Shown in pieces: positions 24,601-36,600 of a stretch of 64,000 bases of DNA. The stretch covers positions 16,567,832 to 16,631,831 of the forward strand of contig OZ038458.1 in the NCBI GenBank assembly GCA_964036195.1, given 5' to 3'. The position numbers and the translations under genes are program-made. The stretch's first letter is position 1. Each line of letters begins with the position of its first letter. The notes beneath the pieces were generated by a model. The model was not told where the DNA came from and made no database searches. It was given only the letters and a program-made list of their open reading frames with translations. This stretch comes from Sphaerolaimus hirsutus (lineage: Eukaryota > Nematoda > Chromadorea > Monhysterida > Sphaerolaimidae).

Positions 24601-27600
24601 AGAGAAGTCATCCGTGTTCGGAGTTGACTTCGTGGAAAAGTCGAACACGAACACGAACGCCAACCTGACGGGCATGCTGCCGCTGGCGGGGCTGCAGAAC
24701 GTGGCCGACGCGACCGTGGACTGGAACTCTGCCGACCTGTACTACGTGCAGCGGCCCGTGGCCGGCCGCATCATCTCCACCACGCTCACCAAGGAGGCCA
24801 AGGTGTTCGTCACCAGACTGGATGGCACCAACAAGACCGCCTTCCCCACGGGCATGGTCGACGGGGACGCCTACTGCGTCGCCTTCGAGCAGTCGGGCGG
24901 CAACGTGTACGTGGGCAACGTGATCAGCAAGAACATCGAGGTGGTGCGCGCGCGCGGCACCAAAGGCAGCCCTAACTACCGCGCGGTGATCTTGAGCAAC
25001 AGGCAGAACGCCGACGACGGCGAGGCGGCGCGCGTCACCAAGCCCGTTTCCATCGCGGTGAACTCGTTCAAGGGCAAGCTCCTGTGGATGGACATGGGCG
25101 GCGACGGGGGCGCCTCGCCCATGATCGCCGTTGCCGAGCTGGACGGCAGGCGGGCGCGCCGCTTGGAGGGCGCCACCGTCACCACCGAGGGCAGTCTGGC
25201 CGTGCTCGCGTCCAGCGAGACGTTCTTCTATTCGCAGACCGAAGTGGGCAGCCTGTACTCGTGCGAGATGCGCAGTTCGCAGCAGGTCACTTGCACCGCG
25301 CTGATCCAAGCCACGGGGCAGTACCGGCCCGCCGGCGTGGCGGTCGACTATCTGAGCGACCAGAACACCATGCGCCTGCTGTTCGCCGACGCGGCGCACG
25401 AGGCGGTCTTCGCGGGCGACATCAAAGGCACCACGCTGGTGGGCGACCTGTGGCCGTACAAGAAGCGTCTGTCCGACGTGGTCGACGTGGTGCTGAAGTC
25501 GGGCGCGCCGACGCACTCGCACCAGTGTCTGTCGGGCGGCGGGTGCGCGCACATTTGCGTGCCGGCGCCGTCGGTCGGAAGGCGCTGTATCTGCGCCACT
25601 GGCTTCGAGCCGCAGGGAGAGACTGATTGCAAATCCTATAATGAGTTTGTCGTGTTCGCGACGGAGAAACAGATCAGGGGTATGAGGTGCGTGCGGCTTG
25701 TATTTACATTTTGTTTTATATTTACATTTCAGTTGCGTGCTAACTGCCTAAGTGACTGTGAATTGTTGAATGACTACCTCTGCACTTCTTTGTTATTACA
25801 CCAATGGTTGTTCTTTCTGCATTTGAAAATTGGCGCGCGAAAAAATTGTCTAAAAAGCAGTACTGCACTGCTCGATATGCGCGAATGATCGAACCCTCGA
25901 CAATCCGGCAATAACCAAAAAATTTATATTATTTTTTACAACAATCCATCGTAAAGTGCTATTAATCACTGCTACTTGTCAAGATGGTATATTCCCCTAG
26001 AAATATGAACCAAGTATCCCAACTGAAGCCCTTATGTCCCCATCTGCAGTCTGTCCGGCAACGACGACCGCAGCACGCACGCCGAAGCGATGATGCCCAT
26101 CGAGGGGCAGAAAATCGAGTCCATTGACTTTTACACCGATGAAAATGACCGGACGCACCTGTACTACGCCGACGCGGCTGGTGATAATCGCGGCATTGTC
26201 AAGGCCGATTTGGCCACCGGCACCACTGAACTGATCATAAAGGAGGATTTTGGCAGATATGGCGTGCAGAGCATCGCTGTTGATTGGATCACTTGTGAGT
26301 TGGGGTGTCTGATTATCGTGGATATTAACATCTATAGGATTACATATTGAGTGGACTCTTTGACCTATCCCTGGGGCCAGTTCCGCAAGTGGAGAAGTGA
26401 GAATCAAAATGCAAATGCGAAGTGAAGTGGCAAAACCGAAGTGAATTGAGAAGTAAAATGGCAAAACCGAAGAGAAATAACTTTTTATTTTATTTTAACT
26501 TCGCGTTTGCCTATTTACTTGCCATTTCACTTCACTTTTGCCATTTTACTTCTCAATATGGGTAATTGGATTCTTAAGTGCCAAATACGTATTTACTTTT
26601 TTCAGCAGTCTCCAATGGTTGGGGGGGGGGGGGGTAACCCCTGACACACTTCTCTATCTTGATGTGTAATAAAAATACGCAGCGAATCTGTACTTCCTGA
26701 ACGTGGACAGCGACAACACGCGGTTGGAAGTTTCACGCCTGGATGGTACATTCCGCAAAACATTACTTGTCGCCGTGGCTGAGAGCCCACGTGCTTTGGT
26801 CGTCGATCCTATCACTGGATACTTGTTTTGGGCTGACGATGGCCAGACGCCGGCAATTCACAGATCCAATTTGGATGGCACTAACAGGTGGGTATTTGCG
26901 AAAACACTTTTTGATCTGACTCATCGCATAAATGTGGCGTAATGGTGGCAAACAAAATTTGAATTGTCGAATTTTTTGGACTTTTCGAATTTTTAGTCCA
27001 CCCCTAGAAAAAAATCTTGAATAGAATTTTTGTAAATGGTTTTAAACTTTCCACTTGGTTCCACTTTCCACTTTAAACTTGGTTTCCACTATTTTTTGTT
27101 AATTTGCGTTTTTCTAATTTTCACCCCATTCAGGACGATTCTCACCACCGACATGGTGTCTTCGCCGCGCGATCTGGTCGTCGACATGAACAGCAAGAAT
27201 TTGTACTGGGTCGACACGAAGCGCGACGGCATTTTCACGTGCGACCAGGACGGCAAGAACCTGCGGGCAAGTGTTTTTGACACGACCTCAGAAATAGTAA
27301 AGGGTCCTTTACGCGGACTCGTGTACCGACAAAAAAATAAGTGAGAAAGTTCCATAATTCCGGAATAAGGTTATTTATCTGGAAGAAAAAGCAGTGAAGT
27401 ATATTCACTAATTAGGAGTACACACATGCCAATTTGCAAATGATTTGAGCGTGTCGTTCAAGACTTAAATATAAGCATTTGAAACAAATTTCAGTTGTTG
27501 GTTCGAAAAATAAATATTTTTTGTAGATGTGGTACTTTATTCCGGAAGTATGGAACTTTTTCGCTCAAGTTTATTGTTGCCACACGAAACTGTGTAAACG

Positions 27601-30600
27601 CTGCTTAAATGTGAATGAGAAATATTTAAATGACAAATGGCAATCCGCGCAGGCGTTTGCATCTAACCTGGCAGCCCCTGTGGCATTAGCAGTGCACTCA
27701 CAACGAGTCTACTGGTTGGATCGGAATTTGAACAGTGTTTTCTCCGCGCCTATGGACAACGCAAAGGATGTGACCGCTGAGAGAAAGGCCGTGGAAGACT
27801 TGGCTGCCATCGCTGTCGTTTCCAGCAAACAACACCCGCAAAGTGAGCGAATGTGACCTTGAAAAGTCCTCACGTATACTCGGCGGACATCACACTTAGT
27901 ATGGAAACCTACCATAACCCATCTGAATAAGGAACCAAAAATTATACAGTTTTTAATCATAATATTTCGTTTTTACTATGGAATAATTAATTACGAAATT
28001 TATCATAATACTTTATTCATTAAATTATGGTAGGATTCTGCGCATACTTTGCGGTCCACAAGAAAAACGCGCAATTCCACCATCAACTCAGAACGTGGCG
28101 CCGCATGTTGGGAGACAGGCCGCGGCTCAAAAGCGACCTGCGAACAGCTGTGCTTCGCCATGCCTGCCAAGCAGAGCAACCAGCACCGGTGCGCCTGCGC
28201 CGCCGGCATTCTCGCACCCGACCAGCGCTCGTGCAAAGGTGACACACATGTAAACCTGTAGACATGTAAACCCGCTCGACATGTAGGTATAATATAGTTT
28301 AAAAAGGGTATATAACCAATGTTTATATATCGAAAACCGATATTTTGAAGGTGAAAATTTACACAAATGGAGCAAAAATTAGTGATTTTAAGTAAAACTT
28401 GAATAGGGAATAGGGAAAATCGCAAAAAATGTGCTTACATAGTAGTATTGGGAGTATTGATCGATTTGGGAGGAGGGGGTTCGGGGGATAGTAGGCCGGA
28501 AATTACCTCGAGATATATAGATATGGAGGCCGATTTGGAGGGAGCAGTCACCACCATTGGAGACCCCTGCAACGGATCTATATGTCAAGCGGGTTTACAT
28601 GTCTGGGGAGCCTAAAGTTTACGTCGTTTCATTCAATTTTGTAATAATTAATCACTGCTGGTCTACTGTGCAGAGCCTGACGATTATCTGATCTATGCGG
28701 ATGGAGGCAAAATCGATGCAGCGTTTTTGATCCCGCCCAATGATATAAAGGAAGGAAGACAAAAGCCTTTGACCAAGGATTATGGCAACGTCGACGCTCT
28801 CAGCTTATTGGCTGTCGATTCGGCTTTGAAACGGTTTGTGTGAAATAGCAACAATAGCAATAGCACAGTATTTACTAACTCCTTCCCATTTGCAGCGTGT
28901 TTGTGTACTCCAGCCAAGTGAACCAGGAGGAAATTAGCTACTTCGTAATGTCGAACCCTGAGAGCAAGAGGAAAATTTTGTCACGAGATACCTATAAATG
29001 TGCGTAACGTTATTTTTTTCTCATATATTACAGGGCTCGCACTGTGCTCATTTCCTCCATAAAACCAATCCCCCACACGCAGCACCCGATGGGGTCCCAT
29101 TCAAGGAAATCACCGACATGAAGGTCGATTGGGTCACCGAAAAACTATACTGGACATCGGGACAGTGGGGCCGCGTGTACACGATGCCAGTATATGATCC
29201 AGATTTAGCTGCCAGCCGCATTCAAACCGTCGCTCTGGGCGACTGGACTTACGCAGTTGCGGTCGACCCGTGCCACGGCTGGATTTTCTGGGCTGACAGC
29301 GGCTACAAATCTGACAGGTCGTCCGGTTCTGCTGGCGCTGTGCCAAGGATTGAGCGCGCAACGTCGGCTGGTGGTGATCGCAAGGTCGGTGAGAGTGAAT
29401 TTACATGAATTTGTTGCTAAATCTACTACCGGGTAGATTAGGAACACGGGGATTGTTTCGGTGAGTAGACATCCCCTACCGGAAATTTGAACATATCAAA
29501 TTGCGACGAAATAGCTACATACATCACCACATTGGCCCGCACACACTATTTGACATCGCAAATAAATGTCAACTGAAAGTTCAATTAAATAACACAAAAA
29601 GTTTTTACAGCATCACACTTACGAGAAACAATGTAAGATTAAGTGCCACGATATAAAATCAACTACGATCTTTCACATGAAATCACAAAATTGACCAAAA
29701 TTTAGTTAACACTAATTTTGGGCAGTGCACTTTTCCGCATGTAAACCCATCCCGCATGTTGACCCGGAACACATTTCATTTTACCTGGCTTGTTGAAAAT
29801 AGGTAATAAAACACATGACCTAGTTATTTTGAAGGAGAAAATCTATAAGAAGTATGAAAATTAGGGAATTTTGGTGAAAATTAGGGTAAAATTGCTCAAA
29901 AGCGCTCCAGATAGCTAGGCAACTTGCGGGTGGGGGGTGTTCAGGGGAATGCAGCCAAAAAAATTTGCGCCAGGGATAGATAGATAGCTGGGCGGTTTGG
30001 GGTGGAGTTACCCACCCCCTTTCTTACCCCTGCAGGCATAATGGGTCTACATGCGGAATGGGCTTTGATGCGGAATGGGCCCTAGCCCTAATTTTGATGT
30101 CAACTAGTGTGTGGGCTAAATGGTTCTGATTTAAGTTGCTGACTATTATAGGCAATCTACTAAATATACACCCACAGACAATTATCTCGGACGATCTGTC
30201 ACTGCCCACGTCATTGGCGGTCGACTGGCGCAATGACCGCATTTTCTGGGCGGATGCGAACAAATTGAGAATTGAATCAGCCGATTACGATGGAACTGAC
30301 AGAAAAGTCGTTCTGACTGGATACAGACCTCGCTCGTTGGAGATTTACGGGGATTGGCTGTACTTCTCTGACCCCCTGTCCAGTGAGTGTGCTTTGCACT
30401 TCGTACGTTTTTGCGAGTAGCGTTAAAAAAGTTTTTATATTGAAAAATATCACAGAAAATAAGATCAATTTTTGTTATATTTATTATATCTTAGCCAGGA
30501 TTTTCCAGAAAAATTATATTTTATTCATATTTTCCTTTTCACATATTTTCTTAAAGAATATCAGAAAATAAAAAAATATTGTATTTATATTCATTTATAT

Positions 30601-33600
30601 TTTCCCCAGGTTTTTCCTGGGAGATTGAATTGTAATTTCATTTTAGAGATTTTCTGAGATTATATAAAATTATATTTTCTCAAAATCACCCAATGCCAAT
30701 GGCGAGGCCATTACGATACCACCACACGCACGCGCAGACGCGATCTACCGCGTGGAGAAGTTCAGCGGCGCGCGGCTGGAGGCGGTCGTGTCCGACGTGC
30801 GCCTGCCCGGCGCCATCGCCGTGTTCGACAATGACCCGCGCACGAGCCACCAGCGCTGCCCCAACGACTCCAATCCCTGCGCCATCGACAATGGATTGTG
30901 TGAACAGGTAGGTCTTGTTATAAATTAGTAGTCTAATTAATCCGTAGATTTGTTGTGTTTACGGAATCCCTGTGTTTGTACCCTGCATCTGCAGTGAAAC
31001 CTCCAGAGGGGCAGTCCCAGTCAGACATTGTAAAAGACCCTGTAAAATGTCATGTGTCGTGTAAAAGACCCTTTAAAATGTCATGTGTCGTGTAAAAGAC
31101 CCTGCAAAGTGTCTTGTGTATCCAAATTTTATTCTATTGTATCCAACTATGTTTGTGTTTTCAAATCTCAAAACGTAAAATTTGGATACAAAAACATATT
31201 AGGATACAATAGAAAAAGATTTGGATACACATGACACTTTACAGGGTCTCTCACATGACATACGACATTTTACAGGCTCACTGGCACCTGCAAAGCACTA
31301 AAACTTTTCATACTGTTTAAAAATTTCTCTGCAGATTTGCCACGCGGTGCCGCTTGAGGACAGCAAAGTGAAAGGATTGCGCGTGACTTGCGCCTGCAAT
31401 GATACTCACGTACTAATCAACGACAGAGAGTGTGCATGTTGGTCAACCAACATTTGTCCAATTCTATTGTTGTTTGTGTAGTCCATCACCTGTCATTTCA
31501 GTAAAAACGGTGGTAATTGGTGAATCGTGCACCGAAGAACAAATGCAATGTCGCAATGGCAAGTGCATTCCAATTTCGCAACGCTGCGATGGCCGGGCGC
31601 AGTGCACCGACGCCAGCGATGAGGATCCAAGATTATGTGGTAAAATAGTCTCCGATTTTTTTTTGCAATTTTTGACTTAATTTTTTATATAGTCGGCGGG
31701 CATGCATGTATTTGCAGAATTCTACCATAATTTAATGAAAAAAATCTTGTGATAAATTTCGTAATTAATTATTCTATACTAAAAACGAAATATTATGATA
31801 AAAAACAAAATTTTTGGTTCAATATTCAGATGGTTTATGGTAGGTTTCGATACTAAGTGTGATGCCCGTCGAGTATACGTACTGATCGTCTCGCAGCGAT
31901 GCCGTGCCCTGCCGGGAAGTTCAAGTGCCGCACGGGCCGGTGCATCGATGTGCGGCTGCGCTGCGACGGCTACGACCACTGCGGCGACAACTCGGACGAG
32001 TCCGAGCACGAGTGCGCCAGCACCACGGCGGCGCCCGGCGCGGCCACCACCGAGGGCGCAAAGTGCCTGCCGCCGGACACGTTCAAGTGCGCCAACGGCC
32101 ACTGTATCAACTCGAGCAAAGTGTGCGACGGCGTGCAGGACTGCCACGACGTGCCCGTGTCCGACGAGAATAACAAAACGGTCGGTTCGGGCTAGGGATG
32201 GCCAGCGCTTTTTTCAACCTATTTTTAAAAAAGAAAGTCGCTTTTTTAAAGCGCAAGGGTCCCACCACTATTTTCTTTAAAGCGCTGGCAATTTTTTAGT
32301 ATTTACGTATGCGCTTTTATGTGTTTTACAACTTTTCATTTAGAAATGTATTGACTTTTGAAAAAAAGCGCTTTTATATCCCTAGTTCACGCCTTTGCAG
32401 GGTTCCACGCTCACTGCCCAAATCATTCTTATACGCAGTGCCCCGGCACGCCGATCTCCTGTCGCGGCATCCGCATCAAGTGCCCCAACACGAACATCTG
32501 CGTCAGCCCGTCTGACCTGTGCGACGGCTACAACGACTGCGGCGACGGCGGCGAGGAGAACAAAGAGTTCTGCATGCGGACGCCGTGTCCCGGACTGCAC
32601 GTGCGCTGCGCTTCCAGCGGCAGGTGCATCCCGGAGACGTGGCAGTGCGATGGCGATGAGGTTTGTGTGGATCTGTGGGCGCGTGTATACTCGGCGGACC
32701 GAATCCATTTTTCTGAAGGAAACACCCCATCATCGTGAACAAAATAAAAATTGTTCCAGCAAAAAAAAACATTTCAACAACAAAAAACATTCGTCGTTTG
32801 TACGCTTTTTAAAAAAATTTCTTTTTGTGAAAATGCGTGCATAAGTATCCTTCTCGCGCGTTCTGGACAAAGACACAAGTAATTTTGGGCGCATACTTTG
32901 CGGTCCGCCGAGTATACCCGATGATCAGATTCTGAAACTTGTTAAGTTGCAGGAAGGTGATGGGTTATCGGTTCCTCGTTCAGAAATCTTGGAATTCTTT
33001 GAGATTACGAAATCAGTGAAAATCAGAAAGTTGTTAAATCAATCAATTTCTTCACATAGACGCCAGTAAAATTCCCTCCCCAGATGAGATTCTAGTAAAT
33101 AATCTCACACTAGGATCTATGTTTTTATTTACATCCCCACTCGCAGGACTGTCCCGACGGGGCGGACGAGCGGCACCCGGAGTGCGTGCGCGCCAGGGCC
33201 GAGGGCGACTCGCGGCCGTGCATCGGCGACTACGTGTTCAAGTGCGCCAACGGCCGCTGCATCAACAGGGCGTTCATATGCGACGGCGAGGACGACTGCA
33301 CCGACCGGTCCGATGAACACGTCGGACTGCAGTGTGGTTGGTTGCGGTGGGAGTGGGGTTCAAACGAGACCGACTTTTTGAGACCGAGACGAGACCTGGC
33401 GGTCGAGACTAGGGGTGGAAAAATACTTTTTGAAAAATGTTTTGCGACAGTGCGCGCTTGCGCGCCAAAAAATTGCAAAATAATTACCTAGTGCAAAGTA
33501 CCAACAATTTTGGATGCCGTTTTTAAAAAAACCGGTTTCGATGCCGGGTTTTTTTAAACAATATTTTTTAAAAACCGTTTAAAAACACCGGCCATCCCCA

Positions 33601-36600
33601 GTGAACCGAATCCTTAACCAGGACGTATTGACAATTTCCGTTTTATTCATTTCATTCATTCAGTTGCAAGACAGAGCGCAGAGTATAACACACCGTCATA
33701 CACCGCTTTTCAAAAGTTATCATGTACGCTTATCACGAGCAATAGTTGCACACCGCAAATGGGCAGTTGATACAATGTGGCAATAGTAGAATTTTTACTG
33801 GAGCGTCAGCCAGCAGGCGAAATGCATTTTCTCTCGTTCGCGCGGACGGGAATCACTCCTACTTCTTTTTCTTGATATCCTTCTTGCCCTTGCTTGCGAT
33901 CTGCGAATGAGTGGGGTCAATGTGAATTTGGTGTTTGCTTGGTTTCTACATAAATCATAAATAATTCTCTTGTTATATCATTCGCCATTCGATGGCATGT
34001 ATTTTTATAACTCCAAATACTGAGTGTAATGCAATCAGGGGTCTCCAAGATTTTAGCCCTCACGGGGGCTGGATAGGTAGCATATCGGTCCTCCGGAGGG
34101 ATAGATAGCTAAAAAAATGTTCTGGGGTGGGCTGGCGGGGGCACAATATATAGGCTTTTTCAAGGTTAAGAAGGCAGAAAGGGGAAAAATCGCTAATAAT
34201 CAGTTAAAAGTAGCCAAAAGTAGGTTTGAAATAGCTAAAAATAGGTATATAACCATGCATATAGCCGGAAAGCACGATTTTGAAGGTGGAAAACTATAAA
34301 AAGGTGCGAAAATTAGTGATTTTGAGCGAAAATTGGGGCAAAATTTCTCAAAAACCGCTCCAGATAGCTGAGCGATTTGGGGGCGGTGGCTTTGGGGGTA
34401 GTTGCCAAAAATTTTGCCTCGGGATAGATAGATAGCTGAGCGGCCTCCGGGATAGATAGATAGATAGCTGGCGGATTTGGGGGGGGGGGCAGAGATTTCG
34501 TTTTCACGTGTCGCAGAGCGATCTTCCAATACACTTGCCGTAATATTTATTTTCCAACATTGCCGCATGTGCACTTGGAGATCGCTCTGCAACACGTGAA
34601 GACAAAATCAGAGTTGACACAGAGCAGTTGACAGAGAGCAGCAAGTGTGTCAACTAATGTGGGCCGCCATGGCCGCCATTACACAGATTAATGCCGCACG
34701 TTATAAATATTTTTTAAATTAGTCACTAATTTAGATTTTTTCAATGCCGCTTTTGATCGTGATACTGCGTCTGCGAGGCGCTCTTATTTACCTTGGGTGG
34801 GGGGCCTGGCAGCGCGGTCTTCGGTGTCATCTGCGTTAAACAAATTGCTTTAGCTGGGGCTATGTGCGAAGATTGTGCACTTGCGTGTGCGAAATAGGTA
34901 TACTCGGCGGACATCACACTTAGTACGAAAACCTACCATAACCCATCTGAATAACGAACTAAAAAATTATACAGTCTTTTCATCAAAATATTTCGTTTTT
35001 TTTTTACTGTGGAGTGATTAATTACGAAATTTATCACAAGATTTTATTCATTAATTATGGTAAGTTTCCATACTAAGTCTGCTGTCCGCCGAGTATAGGT
35101 ACCGTATTTGCTCGAATAATTCCACCGGGGAGTTATTTTTTCATCAAACTTGAGCGCGGAACTATTCATAAGGAAGAATTAAATATTCAACGGTGGGAAG
35201 TTATTTCACGTCAAAATTTTCAAGCATGTTTCTATCAACTCAATTTGGAATTTAAATTGATGAAAGTTGAAATTTAAAAATTTTAAAACTAAAACACATA
35301 TAGCATTCAAAAAGAGTAGTCTGGATGTCGCGATGTCGCCATTTCAGTTTTCACATCGGTCACGGTGAAAACCAGTATGTGTAGGGCCAATGAGTGCCGC
35401 AAGGTGAAGCCGGGCACCCACCTGCGACTTGCCCTTGGGCGGGGGTCCCAGCATGGCGGTCCTGGGTGCGCCGGGCGGCGGGCCGAGCATGGCCGTCTTC
35501 GTGTCCAGCTTCTCGGCGGCGAACAGCAGCAGGCGCACGTCGGGCACCACCGTGCCGCTGGGCGCCTTCAGGAACACGTCCTTGGGCTGCTTCTGGTTGC
35601 TCGCCGGCAGGTATTGGATCACTAAGCGGTCGTCCTTGGCCGCGTACGGCTGCCGCGTCACCTCCAGCGTGAACGTGCCGTTCGCCTGTGCGGCGCGATG
35701 TTGGTGGCGGTGGAATGCACCACAGAGTTCCTAAAAGTACTGAACGTTTTTCAAAGTAAATGTAACCGTTAAGTTTCTGAGTACAGACAACGTTGAGTAA
35801 TTTTTTTACTTTTACACACGAGTAAACGTGAGTAAAATACTTTTTCGTCGAACAACGTAAAAGTAAGCATTTTTAAAAATTTTTGGCCCAAACTATCACT
35901 CAACATCACTAATTTTCATACTTTTTGCCCATTTTCACCCCCTAATTCACAAGTACATATGCTTTTTTGCCAATTTTCAGCTAGTCTTGACGAAAGCTTG
36001 ACTTGAATACCAAATTTTGACTTTTTCCATTTTTAAGCTTTTTTCTTCATTTTTCCCTTCTATGCCTTGAAAAAGACGATACCAAATACGTTTTCAGTAC
36101 TCGCGTACGTTCCAAAACTACGCGTAAAAGTGAGTACCGGTATTTTTTTCCGGAGATAGGTAAAGGTATTTACGAATCCTCGAGTATACGTATTTATGGA
36201 GTAAACGTAAATACGTGTTAACAACTATGATGTAACCACGCTACGCCAGTAACACCGACCGGCAGCCAGGCGTAGACCGGCCGCACTCTGTACGCGTTGT
36301 TGTTGGAGCACTTGATTTTGGTGGCCATTTTCTGGCCCGTCTTGTTCTCGACTTTGTGCTTGGACGCGCCGCTTTGGCCGGCGATGAAGCGCGCCTCTGG
36401 CGGCTTGATGACTACTTCATCCTCTGCCATCTGGGGGCAGTCCCAGACCCTGTAAAATGTCAAATGTCATGCAAAGTGTCAAACAAAGTGTCATGCAAGG
36501 TGTCAGCACGTTTTCCATCTTCCAGGGCATTTTACAATACCTTTGGCACTTCGCTTGACATTTGACATTTTACAGGGTTTGAGACTGGCACCCGGTCGAC

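Noticed and set aside
24608-25552. 314-codon open frame on the minus strand
   Set aside because: It is the antisense of the GC-rich 1.1-kb receptor exon; composition is Arg/Ala/Val/His-rich without domain pattern.
26368-26575. Possible further introner copy (AAGTGGCAAAACCG arms)
   Set aside because: It is palindromic and near GCCAGTTCCG, but its arm sequence differs (AGTGAAGTGG type) and it could be an independent family; left out of the count.
32401-32438. Alternative upstream acceptor for receptor exon 44
   Set aside because: It needs a different donor (32185) and leaves class A repeat 3 without its sixth cysteine; the acceptor at 32439 completes it.
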